Origin: Desarmillaria ectypa
Taxonomy: Eukaryota > Basidiomycota > Agaricomycetes > Agaricales > Physalacriaceae
Assembly (NCBI GenBank): GCA_030407005.1
Contig: JAUDYN010000008.1
Span: 2,728,001 to 2,792,000 of the forward strand
Length of the DNA stretch: 64,000 bases
Direction of reading: 5' to 3'
The notes beneath the pieces were generated by a model. That model made no database searches. It had not been told where the DNA came from and worked only from the letters and a program-made list of their open reading frames with translations. Shown one piece after another: positions 43,466-56,500 of this stretch. The position numbers and the translations under genes were made by a program. Numbering within the stretch: position 1 is the stretch's first letter; each line of letters begins with the position of its first letter.

Positions 43466-45060
43466 AAGAAGTTTCAGCAGTAAAAAAAAGTGTCTAGAAA
43501 ATAATATAGAATGTCAATAAAAGGCAAGTGTCATTAGAAAAATCATAAAATCACCTTCTAAAGCATGATCTTAATCAGGGCAGTATGTGCAGCCTGCTTT
43601 TGAGAGTGTAGAAGGATTGTTGCTATTTCAGGCTTGGCAGTAAAAAGGAAAAATACACTTGCTTTGTTGTCTGAATCAGAAAAATCTTCATCATTATGAA
43701 TAAGCTCCAGGGCCTTTGCAACAAGGTTTTTCAGAGGAGCTACAGATCTTGATAGATCCCAGATAGTATCAGCAATATCAATAGTAGCCTTAGTGTTTTG
43801 CTTTCCATGGTGAGTCAACTTGCATCCAAAAGAAAATAATTTCAGAGATTCTGTAGAGGCTCACTCACATTTATAAGATGTGGATTTGAATGGCATCTGA
43901 AGATATATATATGAGTTGATGAGTATAGAAGAATGGGGAACTGATATCTGCTCAGAATCAGAGCATTCATATGAGAGCTCATTATTATAACAGTTGTTCT
44001 TTAGAATATTTGTCTTCTCTTGCAGGGCTTGATATGATATTTCAGCTTCCAGATGAGGATGTGGTGGTGTCTGCAGTATAGAGCATTATGGAGAGCCAGA
44101 AGGTTGAGGAATATCTGGCATAGATAAATCAATATATAGTTGTTAGTCTTTGGGTTACAAACTTGTGGGAAGTTTTCCCATTTACTTCACATAGTTATAC
44201 TAATTTCTACCTATTTGAGTAGTTTCTATCCAATCATTTTCTTAATCAGCATACTGGAATGCCAGATTTCTTGGACCTTCTCACATATTCTAACAGATTG
44301 GAAGTGTCCATAATCTTAACTCATGTCTACTCTCTCTTGACCTTGTCCAAGCCCATCACTGACTAAAGTCTTGGAAGTGACTATAAATATCTCCTACATT
44401 TAGCATTCATGCATCAATCCTGGTACCCTTGCACTCTGATGAATCTTTTAGTATTTGCTCTATTAGTTTTCTCTGATTCTCTTTACATTAGTACAATCCT
44501 CAGCCTTCCATCATCTGCCATGTTGCCTCACAGGTTTCTTTTTGTTCTGATCTCACCACTGACTTTGAGAAGCAATGGGAAGGCCTTCATATTGATTAAG
44601 ATCTCTCACTTCAAACATGCTCAAATACTGGCTTTGAGTATGACAAAACAATCTTGAAAAACTTCTGGCTCAATTTAACCTGTCAACAGCTTCTCATGGC
44701 TCTCCACCTTCACTTATCTATTACAATGCATCCTGCCATGCTCAGACCACTTCTGTGTCTCCAGTTCTGTGATGCATCAGGTATCAAGCTTCAACATATG
44801 GCCAACATTGTTCATTACTGCTGAAATTCAATGTCATCCTCAAGTAGTATAAATTGATAAATCTTGCTTTTGTATTATAGTTTGAACCTGCTGATTATTT
44901 ATCATATGTAGCCCACATACTGAAAACCTCCATGCTGGTTCTAATTGAGCCAACCATCCAGAAATATGACATCTGATAACCCTGGGGATATCACAATAAT
45001 AAGTGATGGTGTGGTGCATTCAGGCATTGCTAAATGTTCAGGATGCCTCCTCATTGAAGA
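43466..45060. other. CpG-free ancient repeat block (right part)
   Basis: My scan finds no CpG at all in about 1.6 kb. It is likely the continuation of the 31974-34957 block, split by insertion of copy 2. An 86-codon minus-strand frame (43558-43818) has no motif I recognise. Confidence 0.65.
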
Positions 45061-47385
45061 CGGGTGTGACTCAAGTTGTCAAAGAGGCCCTCCTGCTGCT
45101 TTATGGCTTGCTGCAAGGTGTGGCTTCAAGTTTTTCTACTCAACTTAGAAAGCAATTCTGCAGTTAGTTGACAGTTATAATAATCAATTATTTGAGCAAA
45201 CAAATGAGATGAGGTCTTCGTGGGTAGTGTTGATGAATAAGCACCTCATAAAGTGGATAACAACAGCAGGAGGATGTCTTCCGATTGCAAGCAAGGCTGA
45301 TCAGCAAGTGGAAAAATGGAGAAGTCCACTTCTGCGTATGAGATATACATTTATAAATGACTAGGGTTGAAACAAAGAACACAGTCGTCGATCACATAAC
45401 CTCAATGTTGACAGTATATTCATAAAAATCATCGTGGTAAAAAAAGTAGTTTTCATTTTGTGGCATAGGACGGTAACAATTCAAGACAGATATCATAGAG
45501 TTTCAAATCTGCGTCCATGTCAATTGCATCACTCGAAAGGGAGCAAGGCGACACTTACCATTCGTTGGTTTCGAGTCGTTTGTTGACGGCAACCTAAAGA
45601 TGGCTAATCCCTAGGGATCGGTTTCACCGTCCCAGGGATACCTAGTCCGGGGTTCGGGCCATTGCAGTTGCACCTACATTAGTGTTTTGTTATCTTGTTA
45701 CAAAGATAAAAATAACAGAGAATAACATACGAGTTTCCGCAATTACAGTGGTTGACTGGGACAAAGTCAGGTGTGTTCTGAGACGGTCGTGGGTTAGGCC
45801 GATGAGAATGGTCGATGAGACCAAGACGTACCAACATATTAGAATGGTGGGGTGTTGGCCTAGAAAAAAAGCCTAGGAAGACTTTTTATCTGCACATACG
45901 CGCGCTAATGGAACGTAAATGTCCGCCTGGATCACGGAATATAGCACTAGCCGTGGACTGCAGTGTAATACAACAGACGCCTGTAAGGTCATGGTTCCCT
46001 ACCAAGTTCTCGGAACTTAAGGGCAGCATGCTGCACCTCCTATGTTGTGTAGGGCTGATAATAAATGGCCTTGGATTGGACAGACAGATGTGCAATACAG
46101 ATGAACCGCCCATTGATATTTTCTCATCTTCGATGATAGCCCATCCATTGGAGGGATAGACGAGTGAATACAGAAGAGACGCCCGCAAGTACGTGATTCA
46201 TTCGATGTAACAGTGAAACACGTTGCGCTTGCAGATAGTGGAGTTGATGGAGAATCGTGTTGAGATTGGGCGATCAGACAAGTCAATACAGAACAGCCGC
46301 CCAAAAGCGCAGGTGTGATTCACCAAGGTTTGCATGCTCGATCCTGGAATATGGTCCTCGCAAACCATACATTTCACAAGAATAGAGACACCAGCAGACT
46401 GCAATCAAATACAGAAGAGACGCCGGGAAGAGCGTCATTCGTGTCAAGGTTTGAGGCTCGAAGACGGATTTGTGAGGAGTCGTTACTCGTGTTCGTATTG
46501 AAAAATACCGACCTGGCTGAGCTGATGGTCACCATAAACTGTAGCAATGCGTAGACAAGATGAGGTTCTGAGAAATGGCTGAGTGACTAAACACGAAGAT
46601 AAACTGGAAGACCCAGCGTCTCAATATCACCGGGCTACGTATGTTCGCGGGATCAATCAGCAAGTTCTTCTTGACGCCTGGAAATGTAGCTACCCAGCTG
46701 ACAACCTGATCATAGTTCATCTGGTACATCAAGACCAGTAAACTGGGAACGAAGATGAACCAACACATCCCGTCGCCTTAACCTAGATACAAGCACTTGC
46801 TGCAGCAGCCGTATCACCTGGCCTTACTTTGTCCTTTCGCTCTGTGTATGCCCTCTGAGGTGGGTGAGAATTCAGGCAATGACAACGGTTTCCACAGGCT
46901 ATATAGCGGTGCTGGTATAGTCACAGTCCAATGCTAGAGCCGATGTACCGAGATAGCCGCCAGTTACAAAAAAAAAGACCCCAGGGTTTTGTCCTCTGTG
47001 ACAACTTCAGCGGCGCCGGCGAGGAATAGATACATCAAACGTACAACTCTGTGGCTTCATTTTCCTGCGTGAATCACGGCTTGTACCATAATTACAACTA
47101 TGACCTGCATAGAGAATCAGACATCGTGTCAGTCGAACCCTCGGCGGCATTTGCCGGGCGACCTCAACCTCAATTATGTTTTTCTTCAAGCCAGATTGAT
47201 GGCACTTCTCGCTGCTCTATGTATGACACACCATCCAAGCCGAACTCAATACCGATATTATTACGATAGCGGCTAGTTTTGAGGATCCTTTGAAGAAACT
47301 TCCAAATACACGACGCCCATTATGCATCCGTGTTTATTTTAGTAAGTGTTTAAATGCTGTTACGCGTCTAGCGTCTCTGAAATAC
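45061..47385. other. Intergenic with degenerate repeats, no supported gene
   Basis: CpG content returns to normal at 45061. Apart from the repeat array at 45963-46424, I see only short frames. Nothing identifies a gene in this 2.3 kb. Confidence 0.5.
45963..46424. repeat. Degenerate minisatellite-like repeats, five units
   Basis: A core like GTCAATACAGAAGAGACGCCC recurs at 45963, 46090, 46164, 46282 and 46405, with spacings of 127, 74, 118 and 123 nt. Following sequences (GTGATTCACCAAGGTTTGC-like) are also shared between some units. Read on the minus strand several units encode a GRLFCI peptide, which may be coincidence. Confidence 0.5.
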
Positions 47386-50300
47386 CTATAGTATTCTAAA
47401 TGTGCTGTTCAGCGCTATCCAGCGCGGAAGGATGATAGGTGTCCACGTCACCAAAGTCGGTACAAATCGGATCATGAGGGTATCGAACCCAACAAAGTCC
47501 CTCCTAATCTTGAAGGTTTGCTTCTGGCTCCTCCCGTCCTTTCCCCAATTTTCCTCTATAAAATTTGTCATACACTCATAGACCTCCGTCGTGCCACCCC
47601 ATCGGCTCATCGAGTGATCACTATAGTTGTGTCAATGTTGAGTCTGATTATATCACGACGGAGCGTACCTATCAGGAAACATCATATATCTGACGGCTTT
47701 TACATCCTTAGCGGCGAACATCGACAACAAGCGTACGGAATTTCCGAGATGCACATTATCGTCGGCGCTTCCATGAGCTAAGAGATAGGCCACTCCATGC
47801 CACCCCGTCACGTTCGATATCGAGGCATTCGCGTAACCCTCTGGGTTCAACGATGGCTCGTTCATGAAACGCTCCGTCCATATGGAACCTAGCAATGTTC
47901 AAATTTATGAATAAGGCGAAGGACCAGACTTACTGTATAACCCCCAATCCGTCACAGGCTAATAATTTTTATGCCGTCAGCATCACAAAGTTTCTTCAAA
48001 CAAGAACATACGGCAATGGACATCGCCAATGTATGTACTCCAGCATTCGCTTCTATGACTTTGGCACTCAGGAACCCTCCATAGGACTTGTGCCAATCAG
48101 CATTGCATCACCAGAAATTCAATTGACTCACCCATCCCCAAATTCCGATTCTTCTGCGATCGACATACTTCTTTGCCACCCATATCCTTGCAGCAGTAAT
48201 CTGATCCTTCTTCTCCCACCAGCCCAAACGTCCCTTAACCATGTTTCTCATTGCCCTTCCCTTTGCGCCTGTGCCCCGTCCGTCTACGATGACTACCACA
48301 TACCTCATCGTGCACGCTAAATACTCATTCCAGCCTCTCTCAAACCTCTGATGCACCCACTGGCTATCCGGGCCCCCATAAACGTTGAAAAGTACGGCGT
48401 ATTTTGTCCTCCCGGACTCGTCCATGTTCGGCGGTCGGATTTCTTTGACATTCATTTCTAAAAGGGTGTCATAAAGAAGACAAAGCACGATAGGAAAACT
48501 GGAAATACACGAACCATAGCCGTCAATCTCGATCTTCGAGTACAGAACTGTTGGTGCCTCATAGTTCTTTACCACATTCTTCAGGACGTCGTTTCGCTCC
48601 ACCACAAAGTTAAACCCTGCATATCAAGTATGAGCAAACGAACCGATGTGGACTAACAACAGCCACATACCAGTCTCATCCGATTTGACGGCTTTCTGCC
48701 ACGGAACATTTGGACCAAGGTAATCCAGCAAGTACCACCCACCCTTTGGTGAGAAATCTGCAGAATAATGTGCCGGCTTGGTTGTATCTGTTAATGCCTT
48801 GATTTCACCGCTGCTTTGTTGGTTGGTGGGTAAAGACACGCTATAGATGTTTCTATCTGTACTCGAAGGAGATGCAGCTGTGAAGAATCTAAACATTCCG
48901 GGAAATGCATCCAGTCAGATGGGAAAAGAACAAGAAGAAGAGACTTTGCGCACACCAAACCACGCTTAACATCGACACCGTTGATTCCGTTCGTAACTTC
49001 CCATTCGCCTCCTGTTAACCACACAGGTTCTGAAGCATTTGCAGGGTCAAATAGTGCTATGTGATTCCACCCATCTTCGTTGGGCACAATGTCTAGATAG
49101 GCCCATCTACTCCCATCTATCGACCAATCCGATGGTAGGCGATAGACATCCTGGGACTGGTCCTCCAATGAGTCTGGCATAAAGATTTATGTGGTTGGGA
49201 AACTTACCGACTTGATCCAACCCTCATCGTCCTCCTCGCCACCTTTCCCCAGTCTTCTCACAACCTGACCTTCCTTTTGTGAGCCCTCTGCTAGATCATA
49301 TAGCATCACTCTCCCATCGTCTGCATTCCTATTAACGACCTTCACCAACAATACCTCCTCTCCGACCCAAGCCACCTCCTGTACTACGCCGCTGCCTTCT
49401 CCGCCCACCAAAACCAGATCCAACTCTTGATTCACCCCCGTTGCGGCATCCCAGACCCAGGCCTGCACTCGTGGATTTTCAAAACCAGGCTTGGGATAGT
49501 GAATTGTAACTTGCTTAGGGTAGGGCAATGAGGCCGTCGGGTCCTCTGTAGGATTGTACATCGGAAATGTATATACGGGTACATTTGTCTCGTTGAACGA
49601 CAAATATGCGAGCTTTGACGATGTAGGTGACCACCACAGAGCATGGCCGGAGGAAAATATCCCCTCTTCGTATGCCCAGTCTGGGATACCGTTGAATAGT
49701 GCTGTAGAGCCCGTCGTTGTCAGGCGGATGGGGGTGATCCCGGCTCTATGAAGAGGCGAGAGAGTTAGCAATAGATGGGAGAGGTCCAAGGGACGCACCC
49801 AGGAGAAGGAAGAATATACACGTCATTTGACTTGACAAACGCTATGGATTGTCCTGTTGGCGACCACATTGCATAAGAGGTTTGAGGGTCGATGTGGTTG
49901 GGGGGTACGAGTGGCCAGGTGGTGTTGTCACCGAGGGAATGTATGTAATAGTTTCCGAGACTCGATTTGCGCCATCGCTAACTCAAGGCTATTAGGTTAA
50001 CATTGACCCAGTATGCGAAACGCACCTTTCGATAATCCGCTTGGACCAACAAATACTTCATGTCGGAGGACAAGCGCATGTCATAGAAATCGAAGTCTTG
50101 CCCGAATTCCTTTGTAAATCTCAGCCTCAGATCCGCAAAAACAGCCTTCATTGCACGTACATCTCTTATGTCCCTCAGTCGAACCAATGCAGTACTTGAG
50201 TTCGTGTTCACATTAACCGCTTTGATTACCCCTCGATCCAAAATCAAGAGCACGCCGTCGTCTGCTGTATTGTGGGGAGAGCAGGAGGGGATAAGTGGTA

Positions 50301-50726
50301 AACGTTTGACATTCAGCCCTAATTGATATACATAGACACACCTTCAGACGCCCAGGAACACCATCGCTGTATTGGTGAAAACGTGCCATCGAAGACTTTA
50401 TCCAGATCAAGTGTATGAAGTTGCCTCGCATGGCGCTGAGTTTGACCTATTTTGATACCATCTATAGCTGCCGAGCTATATTTATGGCGAGCCGTTGTGT
50501 GTGCGCTATTGTTCTCCAACCTCGGGAACAAGCCCAGGACCACGGTCGCGAGACATACGACGATGAGTGACTTAAGGTACAAAGTCTTTCTCAGGCTGTT
50601 GCCTCCTGCGTCCGACGAGTTAGGTTTCGAAGATGCAAAATCATCATGGCATTGAGGTGGTCGTTTATCGCCATCACCAGCCAGCGTATGGGGTCGATCT
50701 TTCTGTGATAGACGCTCTCTCGGCAT
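47386..50726 (-). CDS. Dipeptidyl aminopeptidase, type II membrane serine protease (S9B family)
   Basis: The gene has many exons with short GT-AG introns. Exon 1 (from 50726) encodes a cytoplasmic N-terminus and one signal anchor (SLIVVCLATVVLGLFP, residues ~50-66), giving type II topology as in yeast Ste13/Dap2. Beta-propeller segments follow (DDGVLLILDR, IPDWAYEEGIFSSGHALWWS, DWSIDGSRWAYLDIV). The hydrolase domain has VYGGPDSQWV, the nucleophile in GW-SYGG (split by an intron; Ser codon at 48084-48086), the Asp in SADDNVH (about 47760) and the His in DSDHSM (47614-47616), so the triad is complete. These enzymes remove N-terminal X-Pro or X-Ala dipeptides, for example during pheromone processing or in the vacuole. 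The stop at 47386 leaves a longer tail than usual, so the 3' end is uncertain. Confidence 0.88.
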
Positions 50727-50885
50727 CGTGCCAGCTAGCCGTAATCTTATCAGCCCTATTAAAAACCAGTCATTAACTCCCGGTGTGCCTACAAATGGAG
50801 TCTCTGAGGATCAGGCTAGCGCGCAGAAGGAAGTCAAGGTCTGTCAAGACTCAAGGCAGCAAAGCTCTACCGTCGGGCCCGATGC

Positions 50886-51280
50886 CCCAGACCCGCCGCA
50901 CGAGGCAGCTTTTTGTTAATGATTTAAATGGCAAGCATCCATTTGTCAGCATACGGTGTTAACGCCTAAAATTGCCGTCTCTCATAGTCCTACTGGTTCT
51001 CTTTCGTGGCACGATTTAATTCAGCATGATTCCTCAATAAAATGCATTTTCGGTATCGACGCCGACCGGGGGGGAGGACAACGAGAACAGTGGGCAGATT
51101 GCATATAGCAAGCTCGTGCCGCTACGATGCAGAAAAAATGGAACGGCAGAGGGATCCAGTTTAACGACATACATGCCTCAGCGCGGGCCCAGAAAATGTC
51201 GAGGCGGCTCAGACGAAGGGCATTGGTAGGAAGGGTGGGGCACATGACTGTGGCTGTGTACCATTGCTTTCTTAGAGTCG
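50886..51280 (+). repeat. Direct repeat, arm A (~0.4 kb)
   Basis: This closely matches 59605-60010 in the same orientation. Visible differences: a few substitutions, a 16-bp length difference near 51184 and a 6-bp one near 51255. It starts CCCAGACCCGCCGCACG and ends CCATTGCTTTCTT. No coding or transposon ends are recognised in it. Confidence 0.9.
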
Positions 51281-51299
51281 TCTCCAATCTTGATCAGCG

Positions 51300-51900
51300 A
51301 CCACTTGCGCGGTTAACGTTCCATGGAGTTTCTGGCCATTCAAAAGCTCTCTTCAAGCTCTAGGAAAGTTTTTCCTTTCTCATTGGCGACGGTCCCGGCC
51401 GGTGCATACCCTGGTTTGCTCTTGATAAATGCCTCCGCACATTTTCGGTTACGACCACCAAACGACGTCGTTATCAAGTCAGTCATACCTGCACACCAGC
51501 GTTAGCTCGCACGTCTCGAGGAATGATGGCAAGACCCACGAGAGGAATGATGTGAAAACGCGAACGATGAACTTCCAGGGAAGAAATCCTGCGTGAACAT
51601 GGCCATCTCCAACAGTCCCACTCTCAAAATTGCCGCCTTGGTATTCCCGCCGAGTCCCATCCCGTCAACGAACCCAGCTGCAAGCGCGATGATGTTCTTC
51701 AGCGCCCCACTCAAACTCACTCCAGCCACGTCCTCGATCGGGTGTACCCTAAACGCAGGCCCGTCGAATACCGCATGCCATAATGCCGCATCCTTCTCGA
51801 TGACGACGTCTACACCTTTGATCGCGGAGATCGCGGCCAGACCGTGCTTCGAGTTGGCTGAGAGGTGCTTGGGTAGTGGACGAAGCAGTGGGGACGGTGG
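51300..51900 (-). pseudogene. NAD-dependent glycerol-3-phosphate dehydrogenase, truncated and frameshifted
   Basis: The C-terminal substrate domain is recognisable: [45 protein letters not shown], then DLITTSFGGRNRKCAEAF (near 51460) and LLNGQKLHGTLTAQ (near 51330). Missing: the whole Rossmann NAD-binding half with its GxGxxG, and the segment between IKGVDV and the FRV block. At least two frame breaks are present, one before FLETC and one between LELEE and ELLNG. An intron appears to have lost its 5' side, leaving only branch site and acceptor. It cannot encode a working enzyme. Its start in the longer frame (52116) is low-complexity and unrelated. Confidence 0.78.
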
Positions 51901-52116
51901 GCGCGACGAGTCGGGAGAAGAGGCGTCAGACAGCGCGGGGCTACTGAACCTTGATGGGGAAGCTGATCCGGGAGTCGAGGATTGGGGTGAGGTGCTCATT
52001 TCGACGAACGTATGTTGGATGACTGGTGGACGTGGTCGTGGACGTGCAGAACTAAAAGGTGAGAACGCTAGATGGCGTCTATATGCTCCCCTTCGAAACG
52101 CGACGGATACCCGCAC

Positions 52117-53544
52117 GGGGACGCATGTGTTGCCGTGGATTCTTGCTTGATGCTGATTCTGTCGGTTCCCCGCTCGTCGGGTGCTACAAATTGTTCATGT
52201 TTTGGAATATTCATCGCCTGTAGATCTCGTTTTTCTGTAACATCGGTAGTGCTGTACGAGTAGAGGTTAGACAGCACAAGATGCGTGAAACAAGATACTG
52301 AACGTTTGAGCACTTACCTTCTGAAGCACCCAGAGTAGATTCGATCATTTGTGGGTCCTTCATTTCGAATTGAAGTCAATCTCCGGGTGTTCGTTCTTGC
52401 ATCGTCGGCATGACAGGAGGTGTCTTTAGCTACACGGCCAGTCAAGGCTGTCGTATTTGCGTCTGTAAGCTCAAGCTAATCCAAAGAATAGATAAAAGAA
52501 GTAGTCCAAGACGGAGATACTGTTCAAAGGCGGTTGAATGTTGATGCTCCATTGCTCTAGTAGACCAATTTAGCGGTGCATCTGCGTTTCGTGTGACATC
52601 TACTCCACGCACTCCACCCTGTATGACGAATTCAAAAGGGCAGAGATCCAATCGTAGTTTGCAGAATAAGCCTAAAGTTATCGATCAGTAACAGTAACGG
52701 CGGTTCCTCAGGCCTCCGGTGTGGTCGACAATGGCCGAGCCCCCTGTTTCTGTGTGGTAGAATATCGCACAAATCCTTGGCCAGCAAACGACAGAATTAC
52801 AGATTGGTATCAGGAAGGAAAGCGGGGAAAAAGGTAAATCCGGCAAGTCATTTAGGGCAGGCACTAATTTACCGTTCCCCCCCCCCACCGTTCTACGACC
52901 CTGCTGGAAAAGGCATGAACTCGTATTGACGGATATCGAAAGGTCTCGGGCTCGGTCGAGGATTGAAGAGCAAATTCTTCGCATGCCCGGCCCGCTGGAG
53001 CGCTCAGCGCTCAGCAGTTGTAATAGCACAAAGGAAGATGGATTTCTTAAGCTTGAGACCCGAACGAGGAAGCTTCTTTCTCCTGGAAATGTTCTGATAC
53101 CACTCCTCCTCGGTAGAAGGCGGAGCGGCTCGCTGACTAGATTTTGGAATGATACGACAATCAATTTCATGATAACACGTTCCGTTCTGCTCTCTTTCAG
53201 CTACTTCAACTCGTCTTTACAAAGTTTGCATCTGACAGAACAGATGTGTCTGTTTCAACCTCGCCACGATGTCGCCGTTGCAGTCGGAGGGACGGTTAGT
53301 TGCATTCATCGAGAGGTGTTGGGGTGGACATCGTATCTATGCATGCAAGGACGGCTTAGGTCGCGACTCGACTATTTTGACGAGAGAATTTATTTAATAC
53401 AGATATATCGCTCAAAGCGTTTGCGATTTCGTCCAGGAGTACGTAGATTTTTATCATTAAAGAACTGGCAATGAGGAATGGCATGAACTTACGTATATGA
53501 GTATCTAATTCATGATAAAAAATAAGTAACTTGGAAATCAAATA
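52117..53544. other. Intergenic, no supported gene
   Basis: This includes a C-tract (CCCCCCCC near 52880) and a 182-codon plus-strand frame (52926-53474) lacking an ATG start and any recognisable motif. It should hold the promoter of the gene at 53545. Confidence 0.45.
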
Positions 53545-56500
53545 ATGGATCCTCAGCATACTACCGAGGCAATTGATATGTCGGCACTTCTCGCAACTGA
53601 ATACTTAGTAGTACGAAATGCAGTTCGGTCACGCGACCTGCTCTTGATACCACGTGCCTTCGATTATCCTTTTTTCCCCTATAGTCGTTCTTCCCACGAA
53701 CGGCTCAGCTCTGGCGTATCTTTATTTCTGTGAGTCGCCAGATGTCTTTGTTATATAACACCGGTTTGTGACTATTGAACCAATAGTTTGGTTATGCTTC
53801 CGATAGAACTGCACCATGTGGCGGACGCACAGTGGCCAGTGCAAGTCCAACTACTCTCTCGGCTCCTTTCAAAGCCACTTTACTTTTTCTCTAGAGGTAC
53901 ATGTATTTCTGATACATGCTTGTTCTCAGAGCTCCTCGAAGAACTGAGCACCGCAACTAGCGCGAGCCCAAGTTCATCTTTGGCATCAAATGCGCATCCA
54001 CTTTCCGATTTTCTGGACATTATACTGGCGACGGTGTCCTCGCTTCGACAGATGAAAGAAGACCCTTACCCTTACACCATGCCCATCTGGTCTACCTTGA
54101 TCCGGGCGTTGTGCTATACATGCTTTAGCGATGTCGAGATATCGTGAGTAATGCTATTGTGTGATGGGATCCATATTGCTTACCCATGCAATCAAGTAAC
54201 GATACGCCTTTCATTCTTCCGAAGGGTTTTTGCAAATCTGTTTTCGATGGGCATGCTCTGATGCTTATATCTCATCTGTACAAGAACTCACGATCTACGC
54301 GGGGAAAACCGCCGCCTGGGTGCTCTGATGAAACTGTGGCGCTGGAGAACACTTGTTCGTACAAAAGCAACAATTCTAGCGGAGATCCCGAGGAAACAAA
54401 TGTACGGCGTGAAGGCGAAGACGGTCTAAATACCAATAGTGACGACAACGTCTCCGAGGTTGAACCCAATACTCGGGCATCTTCATCCGAGTCAGACCAT
54501 CCATTGGGAGAGGACCTCTTTAACGAGAGGATTGATGTCTCGTATGGTGATCCCACACAGTCGGAGAAGCGGCCAATATTTCACTGTTTTTCGTCGCCAC
54601 CTTCAAAAGCTTCCAGTACTAGCTCCCTCGATATATCATTTCACGCGCACGTTCTTCCAGGTAGAGGGCGTCGTATCGATGCTGTTCTACCTATTATCTG
54701 CATCGCAGATAGGGAGAACATAGTGCCTCTCATTTGTAGTGTGGCCTACCAAAGACGCGTTTGGGGGATAGATGATCCCGTCGTAGGTATAATTCTCCCC
54801 AGGAATGGGTTTTCAGCACAGGTCATTTTGGGATGGATAGATCCACCTGATTTGCGTAGCAATACAGTGTCACCGGATGATCACACGGTTGATGACTTGG
54901 TGAGTCACTATTTGACCGTCTGTTCATCCTTAGGCTAATTAAGTAGTAGCCTATAGTGCACATCGCCTACTCCGACACCCCTTGTGTGGCCAATGGTGTC
55001 TTCAATCTGACCGATCCCATCTCGGCCCTTGCATTTTCGCAGTTTATTGTCAATCTCCGTGATCAATATGATAAGGTTGTATTGGAGTGTTGTGATACTC
55101 GGGTGTCTACCAATACGTCGTTTTCCTGGAGGTCAGATCTTATCGATCCCCCACTTTTTTCTGATTGGGGACAACAGAGAGAAGAATCTGTCGCCTCCTG
55201 GATTCGGGGTTTGAGAACACCGAGCAGCGTTGAGTATGTGGATGCAATAGGCTGACTTTGAATGTCTTCATCTCATCATCTGATAGCACCAACAACGATC
55301 CACCTCCGTATCCCATTACTCCCCCTCAGACGCAACAATTTGATCATATACCAATGTCAGATCCAATGAAGAAACCTGGCGGAGGCGACGTTCTGTGAGT
55401 ACTCATGACTACTGCATTGTTCTGGTCTTCATGTTTTTCCTTACAGCGACATTTCCCAACCCTCAGGGGACACGCAGCAGACGGGGTATGAAAAGGCGAC
55501 TACGTCGAGGTTAGTTCGGTAGCCTTTTCCTAGCTCACGGTGCTCATGAATGGCCACAGTTCGATTTCTAGGTAGGTTCCATGTTAACACTGCATCAATC
55601 GCTTACCGATATATATTCATCGATGACAGATCTGTTACAGGAAAGTCAACGTCCGAGGTCTCTGCTACGTACGTTTATATCTGCTTTCGTTGATTGCGTT
55701 TGACAAACTCCTATTCTCAGCAATTCCAAGTAAGTTTTATTACCCGTGGCTGAAGGCTCGAAATGTTTGCAATTACCTATATTATCGCTCATCCGCCGTT
55801 TTGGTGGATTGTCCAGGGACTCCTGTCCTCATCACAGAAACGTGTCAGTATCGAGCAATACTCGGATCGTCATTCCTATGCACTATCATCGCGAGATGAT
55901 CCTCTACCACGATCATGAACACTTGCTCGTTCTGAACACGCCTGTGATGTTCTCAGATTGACCCTCCTAGTCTGCAGGGCAAGTCGCAGGGTCACCTTCC
56001 ATCGTTTTTTGATCACTCTTGGTTGTTTAACGTTGCATTCTAAGCTTCAATTCCAGGATCCCTTCTAGTTCTATTCAATCTTGTTCAGAGTAAGTGTTTG
56101 CGGGAAACTTACTCTACTCCTTAACCTAACGTCTTCTCCAGGTTCGCTAAAAAGGCTGAATACGGAATCGGTCCTCAGAATCCACTATCAATGACTACGT
56201 ACACCTACGATCGATATGTCTCATCGATTAGCGCTTTGAGGCTTTCATCCGACCTTGATATATGCAAGAATATCAATCATTACATATCCGTATACGAGGA
56301 TGTGTTGTGCTTTAGGGACCCCGCATGGCAGCTCGAAGTGCGTCCCAACCGAATATTCTAGTGCTGACCCCAAGGCCTAACGAGCTACTCTAGGAAGAAC
56401 TGCCGGCCGTCGAAGGGGCCTACTTAAAGGCTGTACGAAGATGCTTTTGGAAGCAGCTCCTGGTTGTTCGCAACAGACTGGGTCAAAATCGTCGTCCTAT

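Noticed and set aside
45540..45680. tRNA-like GGGGTTCGGGCC stretch
   Set aside because: No cloverleaf could be formed around it.
52926..53474. 182-codon plus-strand frame
   Set aside because: It begins at a non-ATG codon, crosses low-complexity sequence and has no family resemblance.
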